Source of the DNA: Halotia wernerae
GTDB taxonomy: Bacteria; Cyanobacteriota; Cyanobacteriia; Cyanobacteriales; Nostocaceae
DNA length: 64,000 nt
Assembly (NCBI GenBank): GCA_034931985.1
Contig: JAYGHB010000006.1
Coordinates: 62,001-126,000, forward strand
Direction of reading: 5' to 3'
Position 1 is the stretch's first letter; the number at the start of each line of letters is the position of its first letter. A program made the translations under genes and the position numbers. Under the pieces are notes generated by a model. The model did no database searches and had not been told where the DNA came from. It saw only the letters and a list, made by a program, of their open reading frames with translations. Of this stretch, positions 1 to 8,983 are shown in pieces.

Positions 1-560
1 ACTTCCACTAATGCCAAGGCAGGTTTACTATTTGGATAGTTGCGATCGCGTCCTACTGGTAAAGCTGTAGGAGCAGTCGCAAATAAATCATCGGTATTGA
101 TTAATAACACCACCGCCTGAGCGTTAAAATTACCAAACTTCTGTAAATAAGCTAATTCGTTTCTTGGCCCCCAGGAGTTAGCTGAAGCATTTAATACTTC
201 TACTTCCGGATAATTACTATTTGTAGCGGATGCTAAATCACGCATCATCAGGCTAGAAATTGTGTTTTTTTGATCTGTCCACCAACCACCATTCAGGATA
301 GAATCTCCTAAAAGCAGTATTCGCAATATAGAAGGTGCAGGTGTTTTGGAGATTGACGCACTCCGCATAGAATATTCGTTAATCTCAATACGATTACCAA
401 AACGACGGGTACGCTGGTTAGGAGCTAATAAATAACCAATTTGTTGATCGCCAATATAAATCAGGGGATTACCAAAGCCAAATAGCGATCGCAGTCCTAC
501 CTCTATTGCCAGTAACAAGCCAACAACCACTGCCAAAATTGCGATCAGTGCTACTTTCAC
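1..560 (-). CDS. SGNH/GDSL-type hydrolase, 3' end cut by window edge
   Basis: The frame reads left from a GTG at 558-560. An AGGAG lies 9 nt upstream of it and an in-frame stop at 564-566 makes it the first possible start. About 186 residues are visible. The first 20 or so are hydrophobic (VALIAILAVVVGLLLAIEVG), which suggests a signal anchor. Near residue 80 comes LLLGDSILNGG, the nucleophile block of GDSL/SGNH esterases, and further on NASANSWGPRNELAYL, which resembles the block II/III region. The product is probably an extracytoplasmic esterase or acyl-hydrolase acting on envelope polymers. The substrate cannot be told, and the catalytic Asp-His block lies outside the window. Confidence 0.7.
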   Translation of the reverse strand, partial: MKVALIAILAVVVGLLLAIEVGLRSLFGFGNPLIYIGDQQIGYLLAPNQRTRRFGNRIEINEYSMRSASISKTPAPSILRILLLGDSILNGGWWTDQKNTISSLMMRDLASATNSNYPEVEVLNASANSWGPRNELAYLQKFGNFNAQAVVLLINTDDLFATAPTALPVGRDRNYPNSKPALALVE

Positions 561-895
561 CCGCTAATACTCCTATTTTTGGGAAAAATTTAACTAAAAA
601 TAAAGTTGTGAACTATACTATAGTCTTTAAACTTCAGTTGACTAGCAATTAGTTGTTCGCAATTCAGTGAATTTACGGTAATTAATTTACCTCGTCAGCA
701 AATGAATGTAACTGAGAATAAGTTGCACACTTGTATAGATATAGATAGTATGTCTGGAGTAATAAGTAAATTTGAGTATGTAATTTTTGCAAAGCTTAAA
801 CAAAATATAATCAGGAATTTCGCTCTATATCCAAATAGAAGGACTACAATCGAAACGAACAAATCAGCCCTGTAACAAAAGAGGATTACGAAGCT
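561..895. other. Intergenic spacer, divergent promoter region
   Basis: This AT-rich spacer lies between the leftward hydrolase and the rightward small membrane peptide, so it should hold both promoters. I see no repeat, strong hairpin or reading frame in it. Confidence 0.4.
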
Positions 896-1036
896 ATGTC
901 CGACTTAAATCGAGGCATTATGAAATTTAAGGGTGCAGATTCTCCAAAAGTAGTCACCATATCTACCGTGTTGCTCTTGGGATCGATTGCTGCCCTGATT
1001 ATCTGGGCGTTACAAGCTGCCTATGCGCTAAACTAA
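896..1036 (+). CDS. Small single-pass membrane protein, 46 residues
   Basis: ATG at 896 follows a GAGG about 11 nt upstream. The product has a polar N-terminus (MSDLNRGIMKFKG) and then one clear membrane helix at about residues 19-44 (VVTISTVLLLGSIAALIIW), ending in YALN. Size and layout are like the small thylakoid subunits of photosystems, cytochrome b6f and NDH-1, but I could not match it to a named one. It lacks the ExxNxR signature of high-light-inducible proteins. The real-gene call rests on the ribosome site, the clean hydropathy and the codon use. The function is unknown. Confidence 0.6.
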   Translation: MSDLNRGIMKFKGADSPKVVTISTVLLLGSIAALIIWALQAAYALN

Positions 1037-1255
1037 AATCATTAGTAGCTTTAGACGGACACTGGCAAAAACGGTTTCCGCATGAGCTAAGTGTCCATCA
1101 AGCAACCAAATAAAAGCGCCCTCACAACCATCAAAAAATTTCAGAAACCTTTTAGAATTTGAGATTTGAGATTTTAGGTGTGAAGATGAATCTAAAATCA
1201 CGCCACTTGCTACAACTTTGGCAACCAAAGCAATGCAGTGGTTCCAAAATCCACA

Positions 1256-4150
1256 ATGATTGAACTTTGGGGTGCTTTAGTTATTTTAATTGCCTGCCCA
1301 ATCCTGGGTGGTTTACCGCTAATTGCCTGGATTACCTACGCCCTGAAGCGGAAGCATTTGGCAAGAATTGGTACTGGAAATATCAGTGTCTCCGCTGCTT
1401 TTTACCACGGTGGCACACTGGTAGGAATTTTGGCAGTTTTATCAGAGGCTTTGAAAGGAATCGCGGCAGTTTTCATCTCCCGTGCTTTTTTTCCTAACGG
1501 CTCGCCTTGGGAAATAGTAGCCCTAATTGCCTTGGTTTTAGGTAGATACTGGATCGGTAGAGGAGCAGGTACAACAAATGTCGTCTGGGGATTTGTGGTA
1601 CATGATCCATTGGTAGCAGGATTCGTCAGTTTTTTTGCCCTGATCAGCTTCACAGTTCTACAATCCAAACAGCTGGTAAAATACGGAGTCTTATTTTTAT
1701 TTCCTTTGTTTGTGATTATCCTGCACGCTGACGATTTCCCCAGAATACTCGCCATTGTTGCCCTAGCTGCCTTAATGGGGTGGATTTACACACAAATCCG
1801 TGATGACTTGGATTTATCAACCCAAGATGCAGCCACAGATTCGCAAGCGGCGTTTGAATATTTGCGCGGCGATCGCGCCATCCTAACTTTAGATGAAGAT
1901 TTAGATCCTGCCCTTGTCGGACAAAAAGCCGCGACATTAGCTCAAATTAAGCGATGGGGCTACCCAGTACCTAAAGGCTGGGTACTTTCTCCAGTCGATG
2001 ATCCCCAAGAGTTGATTGAAATTCTCCAGCCCTCAGATTTATCTCCTTTGGTGGTGCGTTCTTCCGCTATTGGGGAAGACTCAGAACAAGCTTCCGCCGC
2101 TGGACAATATGAAACAATTTTAAACGTTACCAGTAAACAGCAATTACAAGCAGCGATCGCCCAAGTTCGAGATTCTTACAATCATCCATCTGCGGTACAA
2201 TATCGGCGCGATCGCAGTTTACAAGATACAGCAATGGCTGTACTGATACAACAACAAGTCCAGAGTGTCTATTCGGGAGTAGCTTTTACTCGCGATCCTA
2301 TCACTCAGCAAGGCGATGCTATCGTCATTGAAGCTCTTCCAGGTAGCCCCACTCAAGTTGTTTCCGGACAGGTTACCCCAGAACAATATCGCGCTTTTGT
2401 AGTTGAAACTGAAAAGATCTCATCTGTGCAATTAGAAGGTACAGGGCAAATACCACAAGCAATCATCAAACAAGTAGCATATTTAGCCCGCCGCCTCGAA
2501 AGGCGATATCATGGCATTCCCCAAGATATTGAATGGAGTTACGATGGTCAAACGCTCTGGGTATTGCAATCTAGACCAATTACTACCTTACTACCCATCT
2601 GGACACGGAAAATTGCCGCTGAAGTTATTCCCGGCGTAGTTCACCCCTTAACTTGGTCGATTAATCGTCCTTTAACTTGTGGAGTTTGGGGAGATATTTT
2701 TAGTGTTGTTTTAGGCGATCGCGCTTTTGGGTTAGACTTTACCGAAACGGCGACATTACATTATTCCAGAGCTTATTTTAGTGCATCGCTTTTAGGTGAA
2801 ATTTTCCTGCGGATGGGATTACCACCGGAAAGTCTGGAGTTTTTAACTAGAGGAGCAAAATTAAGTAAACCGCCGTTAAAGTCTACTTTGCAGAATTTAC
2901 CGGGATTGCTGCGGTTACTGCGGCAAGAAATGAATTTAGAAAAAGACTTTAAGCAAGATTATAGCAGTTTATTTATTCCAGGTTTATCGCAATTAGCTCA
3001 CGAATCGATAGATGAACTAGAACCACCCCAAATATTAGAAAGAGTAGATTTTACTTTAGAATTACTGCATCGTGGGACTTATTACAGCATTTTAGCTCCA
3101 TTGAGTGCAGCCCTCAGACAAGCCATTTTTCGAGTCAAAGATGGAAAAATTGATAACAGCGTTACCCCAGAAGTTGCAGCATTGCGATCGCTGAGTGCTG
3201 TAGCCGCAGAGGCCAAACAATTGTTACCTGAATGTGAACCAGATCAAGTATTTGAGCAATTGACGCAAAGCCCAGAGGGAGAGAAGATTCTATATGAATT
3301 TAACGAACTTTTAGAAGATTACGGCTATTTAAGCGATGTTGGCACTAATATTGCCGTTCCCACCTGGAAGGAAGACCCCCAACCAATCAAGCAGTTGTTT
3401 ATACAGTTGATTCAAGGGAACCAACCCCAAACAGGTGGTATAGACCCAATAAATCGGGCTTTATCAGGAAAGCGCCAGCGGGGAGTAGTGCAAAGACGCG
3501 TAGACATCAAAGGACGAGTCACCGAAGTTTATTCTCGGCTATTAGCTGAGTTGCGTTGGCGATTTGTGGCTTTAGAAAAAATGTGGTTAAAGTCTGGCTT
3601 ACTTAAAGAAGCCGGAGATATCTTTTTTCTAGAGTTGGATGAAGTGCGGCGTTTAGTTGCCGAGTCTGATACTGAATTAAAAGATGGCTTATTAGAATTG
3701 GTGCAATCTCGGCGATCGCAATTTGTGCAAGATAGTCAAATTTCTCAAATTCCCGTTTTAGTCTACGGCAATACGCCACCTCATCCTTTAGCGCCCTCAG
3801 CCCTTTATGCTGACCAATTCTTACAGGGTATCCCCGCTAGCCACGGACAGGTCGAAGGACGGATCAAAGTGGTACGGAATTTACAAGACTTGCCAGAAAT
3901 TGACCGAGAGACAATCTTAGTAGTACCTTATACAGATTCTGGTTGGGCCCCTTTATTAGTCAGGGCTGGAGGAATCATCGCTGAGGCTGGTGGACGGCTT
4001 TCTCACGGTGCGATCATCGCTCGTGAGTACGGTATTCCTGCTGTCATGGATGTAAAAGGCGCAACATGGCTATTACAAGATGGTCAACGGGTACGGATTG
4101 ATGGCTCTAGGGGTATTGTGGAATTATCTAACGACTTGCGACCAGAATGA
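1256..4150 (+). CDS. PlsY-like membrane domain fused to PEP-synthase/rifampin-phosphotransferase-like protein
   Basis: The protein has about 964 residues. Residues 1-190 are multi-pass membrane and carry traces of glycerol-3-phosphate acyltransferase PlsY: GTGN at about 39-42 and a following ALKG. The third PlsY motif (FKGGKGVAT) is not recognisable, so acyltransferase activity is doubtful. Residues of about 205-490 form a PPDK/PEP-synthase nucleotide-binding domain (LVVRSSAIGEDS, FTRDPIT, DIEWSYDG). A long helical middle follows, then a C-terminal phosphohistidine swivel domain with GGRLSHGAIIARE, the catalytic His being near 917. There is no TIM-barrel PEP domain, so the soluble part matches rifampin phosphotransferase order (ATP domain, acceptor domain, His domain) more than true PEP synthase. 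I chose ATG 1256 because it starts the first membrane helix cleanly; GTG 1238 is the longer option. Such fusions are often annotated as glycerol-3-phosphate acyltransferase; the substrate is unknown. Confidence 0.75.
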   Translation: MIELWGALVILIACPILGGLPLIAWITYALKRKHLARIGTGNISVSAAFYHGGTLVGILAVLSEALKGIAAVFISRAFFPNGSPWEIVALIALVLGRYWIGRGAGTTNVVWGFVVHDPLVAGFVSFFALISFTVLQSKQLVKYGVLFLFPLFVIILHADDFPRILAIVALAALMGWIYTQIRDDLDLSTQDAATDSQAAFEYLRGDRAILTLDEDLDPALVGQKAATLAQIKRWGYPVPKGWVLSPVDDPQELIEILQPSDLSPLVVRSSAIGEDSEQASAAGQYETILNVTSKQQLQAAIAQVRDSYNHPSAVQYRRDRSLQDTAMAVLIQQQVQSVYSGVAFTRDPITQQGDAIVIEALPGSPTQVVSGQVTPEQYRAFVVETEKISSVQLEGTGQIPQAIIKQVAYLARRLERRYHGIPQDIEWSYDGQTLWVLQSRPITTLLPIWTRKIAAEVIPGVVHPLTWSINRPLTCGVWGDIFSVVLGDRAFGLDFTETATLHYSRAYFSASLLGEIFLRMGLPPESLEFLTRGAKLSKPPLKSTLQNLPGLLRLLRQEMNLEKDFKQDYSSLFIPGLSQLAHESIDELEPPQILERVDFTLELLHRGTYYSILAPLSAALRQAIFRVKDGKIDNSVTPEVAALRSLSAVAAEAKQLLPECEPDQVFEQLTQSPEGEKILYEFNELLEDYGYLSDVGTNIAVPTWKEDPQPIKQLFIQLIQGNQPQTGGIDPINRALSGKRQRGVVQRRVDIKGRVTEVYSRLLAELRWRFVALEKMWLKSGLLKEAGDIFFLELDEVRRLVAESDTELKDGLLELVQSRRSQFVQDSQISQIPVLVYGNTPPHPLAPSALYADQFLQGIPASHGQVEGRIKVVRNLQDLPEIDRETILVVPYTDSGWAPLLVRAGGIIAEAGGRLSHGAIIAREYGIPAVMDVKGATWLLQDGQRVRIDGSRGIVELSNDLRPE

Positions 4151-4245
4151 TGTAATTCGTAAGAGAAAGTTTATTCCATTTTGGGTCTTAATCGAGCAAC
4201 ATTAGCTTCATCACTCACAACAAAAGTTTTGCGGTTCCCCTAACT

Positions 4246-6867
4246 TCAAACAACTACAAAATTGACTAACTTTCCAGGAACCACAATCACCTTTTTAATC
4301 TCTTTACCCTCTATGTAACGCTGAGTAACTTCCAATTCACGTGCATACTTCTCCAACTGTACTTTATCTGCTTGCGCTGGTACTTGCAAATCAGCCCGCT
4401 TTTTGCCGTTAACTTGAATAACCAAAGTAATTTCGTCAGCGACCAGAGCAGCAGGGTCAAAAGATGGCCAAGTTTGAATGTGGACTGAATTGCTATTACC
4501 CAATAAATGCCACAACTCATCAGCAATGTGTGGTGCAAAAGGAGCTAGCAATACTACCAAAGTCTGAATACCTTCTGCATAAATTGGAGAATTTTGGCAG
4601 TTAGCATCAGTTAAGGCATTACTCAACTTCATCAATTCTGAAACAGCTGTATTGAATTGATATTCGTCCTCCAAGTCTTCTGTAACTGCTTTGATAGCAG
4701 TGTGAATAGACAACCGCAATTCCTTTTCTGGCTTAGTTAAATCATCAAGTTGAGCTTTTTTACGGGATACTCCAGCAGCAACATAATCGCTCACCAAGCG
4801 CCATACCCGATTTAAAAACCGGAATTGTCCTTCGACATCGGCTTCATCCCATTCCAAATCCTTTTCTGGCGGCGCTTTGAACAAAATGAACATCCGCGCT
4901 GTGTCTATACCATATTTGGCAATTACGTCTTCTGGCGCTACACCGTTACCCTTAGATTTGGACATGGTAGCGTACAGGCGTTGCAGTGGTTCACCTGTTT
5001 GGGGGTCACGAGGATCACTTGCATTCACAAGATGAGAGGGAATCCACTTATCTTTACCCCCCTTATTGGGATTCAGGTAAGTTAAACCCTGCACCATACC
5101 TTGAGTTAACAAACGTTGAAATGGTTCGTCAAAATTCAGCAAGCCTCTATCCCGCAATACTTTAGTAAAGAACCGTGAATATAATAAATGTAAAATCGCG
5201 TTTTCAATTCCACCCACATATTGATCAACCGGCATCCATTCATTAGTTTTACTAAAATCGAAAACCTGCTGTTCGTTATTGGCATCAGGAAACCGCAAGA
5301 AATACCACGAGGAATCAATAAAGGTATCCATCGTATCGGTTTCCCGCTTGGCTGGTGTCCCACAAGTTGGACAAGGTACATTTACCCAGCTTGCCATCTG
5401 AGTCAACGGTGAACCGCCGCGTCCGGTAAATTCTACCTCTTCTGGTAACTGCACTGGCAAATCTTTGTCAGGAACAGGCACTATTCCACAACTAGGACAA
5501 TGAATTACTGGTATAGGTGCGCCCCAATACCGTTGCCGTGAAATTAACCAATCCCGCAAGCGATATTGTACCCTTTCTTTACCAAAACCTTGTTCTTGGG
5601 CGTATTTAACGATCGCTTCTTTCGCATCCCCAGAAGCCATACCAGTAAATGACCCAGAATTAATTAAAACACCTGGTTCGGTGTATGCCTTGTTGTACTT
5701 TACTAAGACAAGTTGTGTAACTTCATCTGTATCTGATGTTGGAGTTAAGTCAAAACCTACAACATCGTCGGGCGCAGCAATCACAAACTCAATCAGCAAA
5801 TCATAAGCTTGGGCAAACTTAAAGTCCCGTACATCGTGTGCCGGTACACCCATCACTGCCCCAGTACCATATTCATACAGTACATAGTCAGCAATCCAGA
5901 TAGGCACTTCTTCCCCTGTAAATGGGTTAATTGCCTTACCACCAGTCGGAATCCCGCGCTTGGGTTTGTCTTCGGCAGTACGTTCTAATTCACTTTGATG
6001 GGAAACTTCTTGAATAAAGGTTTCTACTGCTGCTTGTTGTTCTTTGGTGGTGACGCGATTTGTTAAAGGATGTTCTGGTGCTAATACTACGTAGCTAACA
6101 CCATAAACAGTATCTGGGCGAGTAGTATACACACCAATTTTTTCATTCATCCCCACAATGGGAAATTCTAAATACGCCCCTGTGGATTTACCAATCCAAT
6201 TGGCCTGCATTAATTTGACGCGTTCCGGCCATCCTGTTAATTTATCCAGGTCATTGAGCAATTCTTCGGCGTAGTCGGTAATCTTCAAAAACCACTGTCG
6301 CAACAATTTGCGCTCAACTATCGCCCCACTGCGCCAAGAACGCCCTTCATTATCAACTTGCTCGTTAGCCAGTACAGTTTGGTCAATCGGGTCCCAGTTT
6401 ACCGCTGCTTCTTTTTGGTAAGCTAACCCCGCTTGCAAAAATTGCAAGAAAATCCATTGTGTCCACTTGTAATAATCTGGTGAACAGGTAGCAATTTCGT
6501 TGTCCCAGTCGATGGATAAACCCAGATGCTGCAATTGCTGCCGCATTTGGGTCATATTTTGATCAGTCCACTTAGCGGGCGGAACTCCTCGGTCAATGGC
6601 AGCATTTTCGGCTGGTAAACCAAAGGCATCCCAACCCATAGGATGCAGCACCCGATATCCTTGCATTCGCTTGAGGCGGGCAATCACATCAGTAATTGTG
6701 TAATTACGGACATGACCCATATGCAGGCTACCAGATGGGTAGGGAAACATGGACAGAGCATAGAATTTTGGCTTATTGCTATCTATAGGTGTCTTGTCTA
6801 AGCCGTGTTCTGTCCATGTATTTTGCCATTTTTCCTCAATTGCTGCCGGGTTATATCGGGAATCCAC
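4246..6867 (-). CDS. leuS: Leucine--tRNA ligase
   Basis: This is a class I aminoacyl-tRNA synthetase of 873 residues that charges tRNA-Leu in the cytoplasm. The HIGH-type motif is in PYPSGSLHMGHVRNY (about 44-58) and KMSKS appears as TMSKSKGNG (near 636). The editing domain with GTGAVMGVPAHD lies between them. CPSCG and CPTCG pairs mark the zinc-binding insert. The C-terminal anticodon and tRNA-binding region is complete. The start is GTG 6867, with AGGAG 8 nt upstream; TTG directly before it (6870) is possible but less likely. The gene converges with the fusion gene on its left. Confidence 0.97.
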   Translation of the reverse strand: MDSRYNPAAIEEKWQNTWTEHGLDKTPIDSNKPKFYALSMFPYPSGSLHMGHVRNYTITDVIARLKRMQGYRVLHPMGWDAFGLPAENAAIDRGVPPAKWTDQNMTQMRQQLQHLGLSIDWDNEIATCSPDYYKWTQWIFLQFLQAGLAYQKEAAVNWDPIDQTVLANEQVDNEGRSWRSGAIVERKLLRQWFLKITDYAEELLNDLDKLTGWPERVKLMQANWIGKSTGAYLEFPIVGMNEKIGVYTTRPDTVYGVSYVVLAPEHPLTNRVTTKEQQAAVETFIQEVSHQSELERTAEDKPKRGIPTGGKAINPFTGEEVPIWIADYVLYEYGTGAVMGVPAHDVRDFKFAQAYDLLIEFVIAAPDDVVGFDLTPTSDTDEVTQLVLVKYNKAYTEPGVLINSGSFTGMASGDAKEAIVKYAQEQGFGKERVQYRLRDWLISRQRYWGAPIPVIHCPSCGIVPVPDKDLPVQLPEEVEFTGRGGSPLTQMASWVNVPCPTCGTPAKRETDTMDTFIDSSWYFLRFPDANNEQQVFDFSKTNEWMPVDQYVGGIENAILHLLYSRFFTKVLRDRGLLNFDEPFQRLLTQGMVQGLTYLNPNKGGKDKWIPSHLVNASDPRDPQTGEPLQRLYATMSKSKGNGVAPEDVIAKYGIDTARMFILFKAPPEKDLEWDEADVEGQFRFLNRVWRLVSDYVAAGVSRKKAQLDDLTKPEKELRLSIHTAIKAVTEDLEDEYQFNTAVSELMKLSNALTDANCQNSPIYAEGIQTLVVLLAPFAPHIADELWHLLGNSNSVHIQTWPSFDPAALVADEITLVIQVNGKKRADLQVPAQADKVQLEKYARELEVTQRYIEGKEIKKVIVVPGKLVNFVVV

Positions 6868-6928
6868 CAAACATTCTCCTACTGGACTTTATCTGTCTGC
6901 CTACATATTGTAGATGCTAGGCAAGAGA

Positions 6929-6970
6929 ATATAGCGGTTTTATATGGATGAAAGACACCACCCTAGACCC
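6929..6970 (+). repeat. Dispersed repeat family A, copy 1
   Basis: The copy begins ATAGCGGTTTTATATGGAT and runs on to ACACCACCCTAG. Related copies lie at 30864-30908 (same strand) and 50571-50624 (opposite strand). All three are in spacers. Confidence 0.6.
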
Positions 6971-6977
6971 ATTCGGA

Positions 6978-7050
6978 CTTCGGCGTCAGCGCGACTCAAC
7001 TGAGCGCTCGCCCAACGTCTCAGTCGAACGCTGACGCTCACGGCGGAAAC
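6978..7050. repeat. GC-rich inverted repeat of the dispersed cyanobacterial type
   Basis: GCGTCAGCG at 6983-6991 pairs exactly with CGCTGACGC at 7029-7037. GACT and AGTC next to them extend the stem after small bulges. Composition is far more GC-rich than the flanks and resembles the mosaics at 40.3-40.85 kb and 54.2-54.5 kb. It lies between divergent genes. Confidence 0.65.
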
Positions 7051-7077
7051 CTAATCCCTTTTTTTCTTCATTAGAGG

Positions 7078-7533
7078 ATGTCTGAATCAAAAATAAAATT
7101 ATCTCAACAAGTGCGGGTTTTTGTTTACGGCACACTTAAACCAGGTGAAGCTAATTATCAAAGATACTGTGCTGGCAAGGTGTTAAATGCCCAAAGAGCA
7201 GTTGTCAAAGGTCAACTATTTACTTTGCCGTTGGGCTATCCAGCAATAACGCCTGGAGAATACTTTGTCCACGGTTATTTACTTTCGTTTGCCGATTTAA
7301 ATATTTTAGATGCCTTAGACAAACTGGAAGATTACCAGCCTACTAGGCAAATGTCAGCAAACCTCTATAGTCGCCAAGAAGTTGAGATATACGATCACCA
7401 AGGTTTACCTCTCGGCCAAGCTTGGGTATACTTCATGACTATAGAGCGAGTTTACCAATTAAAAGGCATTCTCCAACCTAATGGCTGGTGGAGTGGTTGT
7501 GGTTTAATCGCCCAGCAAAGTTACGAATTGTAA
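7078..7533 (+). CDS. Gamma-glutamylcyclotransferase-family protein
   Basis: This is a 151-residue single-domain protein of the GGCT/AIG2-like fold. The signature VFVYGTLKPGEANYQ is at about 14-28. The loop around GYPAITPGE and the acidic LDALDKLEDYQP block, which carries the usual catalytic Glu/Asp region, follow. Members release 5-oxoproline from gamma-glutamyl peptides or trim glutathione-type compounds; the substrate here is not evident. ATG 7078 has GAGG 4 nt upstream, which is rather close. The gene stands alone and converges with the anti-sigma gene. Confidence 0.8.
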   Translation: MSESKIKLSQQVRVFVYGTLKPGEANYQRYCAGKVLNAQRAVVKGQLFTLPLGYPAITPGEYFVHGYLLSFADLNILDALDKLEDYQPTRQMSANLYSRQEVEIYDHQGLPLGQAWVYFMTIERVYQLKGILQPNGWWSGCGLIAQQSYEL

Positions 7534-7553
7534 ATTCACTTACCGCTTGGCGA

Positions 7554-8171
7554 CTAATTAATGTTTTGTTCAATTTTCCTGAGTTCAGGCTGCTCACCAT
7601 TGACTGGCTTTTCCGGAGAGGCTATTGCGGCTTTGGGAATTTCGATTACCGGATTATTTAAAGTCACCATCAGCGGTGAAGCAGGAGATACAGGCGTTGT
7701 TGTCGCTTGTGTCGATTCTGCTTTGGGTTTTTGTGCCAGTTGCAGTGTCCTGGATCCACCACCTGGTAGCAAGCCAGATACTGTACCAATGACACAAGCA
7801 GCAACGGCTGCACCGCCAAATAACCAAGCTAACCGAGAACGGCGGTGTAAACGCGCCATTACTTGCTGGACTCTTGCTTCTGGTGGTTGTTGGGCTGCTG
7901 GTACTGGGAGAGTTTGCAAGCCTTGCCGTAGCTTTAAGAGTCGGGCATACAAGCATTGAACTGAGGCATCGTTATCTAGCCATTCTTCTACTTGTCTGCT
8001 TTCGGCCGCTGTAACCTCACCATCAAGATAAGCACTCAATAACTCGAAGCGATCGCGCTTCACCATATCCATAGCACCCGTTGATTCATTGGTATGATGA
8101 TCCATTCCATCTGACAATTTTTTAGTAAGTTGAGAGGGGGAAGAATCGTAAAACTGAGAATCAGTAGTCAT
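7554..8171 (-). CDS. Anti-sigma factor, membrane-anchored, partner of the upstream ECF sigma
   Basis: The protein has 205 residues. The N-terminal cytoplasmic part contains RFELLSAYLDGEVTAAESRQVEEWL (about 41-65), the typical anti-sigma-domain opening (LSAYLDGEL...E). One membrane helix (LAWLFGGAAVAACVIGTVSGLL) lies at about 114-135, followed by a Pro/Ser/Thr-rich extracytoplasmic tail. It sits 155 nt downstream of the sigma gene on the same strand. That order matches the SigG and anti-sigma pair known in Nostoc/Anabaena. It likely holds the sigma factor at the membrane until envelope stress. The zinc-coordinating HxxxCxxC of ZAS-type factors is not evident. Confidence 0.8.
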   Translation of the reverse strand: MTTDSQFYDSSPSQLTKKLSDGMDHHTNESTGAMDMVKRDRFELLSAYLDGEVTAAESRQVEEWLDNDASVQCLYARLLKLRQGLQTLPVPAAQQPPEARVQQVMARLHRRSRLAWLFGGAAVAACVIGTVSGLLPGGGSRTLQLAQKPKAESTQATTTPVSPASPLMVTLNNPVIEIPKAAIASPEKPVNGEQPELRKIEQNIN

Positions 8172-8326
8172 CTTAACATTATTACCAATTCATACGCGGG
8201 TAAAAGGAGCCAGCCATCCTGAGAAATTGATCAATTTTCTTCCTAATGGCGTAGTGTTATACATTTCATCATCATTCTTAATCAATTCTTAAATTCTGCC
8301 CCTAGGCAGAGGAAAGATATTGTAAG

Positions 8327-8983
8327 TTAGATGTCTAAATAATTTTGCAACTGAGCTTGCAACCTAGATCTAGCTCTGGCTATTCTCGACTTCACTGTTC
8401 CCAAAGAAACACCAGTGATTTCGGCAATTTCTTCATAAGCCATACCTTCGATTTCTCGCAGGACAATAGTAGTACGAAACACCTCTGGTAAATCCGCGAT
8501 CGCCTCCCGCAGTTGATCATAAAATTCTCTAGTTGTAAGTTCTTCTTCGGGACCGGGAGTATCTCCAGCAATTTCCCAATCCATTTCGCCGTCTTCTAGC
8601 GAACGGGGAGCATCTAATGACAAAGGACTGGCAACTCGCTTGCGTTTACGCAACTCATCGTAAAACAAGTTGGTCGCAATCCGGCTTAACCAGCCTCGAA
8701 ACTTAGCCGGCTCTTGCAATCGGTTAACATTTCGATACACTCGAATCCAAACTTCTTGAGCCAAATCGGCTCTGTCAGCCCAATCTGGAGCCAGGTGATA
8801 CAAAACCCTATCGACTTGGGTTTGATAGCGGCGCAATAGCTCTGCAAACGCAGCACGATCTGGACGCAGCCCTACTTGACAGCGCAAAATTAGATCGTGA
8901 TTAGATAGTTTGTCAACTTGCACCGATGCTTCCGGATACCTCGCATCAACCGTTGACCAGGATACAGTAATCGATTGACTCAT
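8327..8983 (-). CDS. sigG: ECF RNA polymerase sigma factor, SigG-like
   Basis: This is a 218-residue group 3/4 sigma factor. Region 2 includes FAELLRRYQTQVDRVLYHL, DLAQEVWIRVYRNVNRL and KFRGWLSRIATNLFYDELRK (about 46-116). Region 4 has LPEVFRTTIVLREIEGMAYEEIA and the helix-turn-helix GVSLGTVKSRIARARSRL near the C-terminus. There is no region 1.1 or 3. The N-terminal 30 residues before region 2 are longer than in minimal ECF factors, as in cyanobacterial SigG. The following anti-sigma gene supports the assignment. It is expected to direct transcription in response to envelope or membrane stress; the symbol is by analogy with Anabaena. Confidence 0.8.
   Translation of the reverse strand: MSQSITVSWSTVDARYPEASVQVDKLSNHDLILRCQVGLRPDRAAFAELLRRYQTQVDRVLYHLAPDWADRADLAQEVWIRVYRNVNRLQEPAKFRGWLSRIATNLFYDELRKRKRVASPLSLDAPRSLEDGEMDWEIAGDTPGPEEELTTREFYDQLREAIADLPEVFRTTIVLREIEGMAYEEIAEITGVSLGTVKSRIARARSRLQAQLQNYLDI

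Noticed and set aside
1238..4150. True phosphoenolpyruvate synthase
   Set aside because: The C-terminal PEP-binding TIM barrel is missing. The protein ends just after the His swivel domain.
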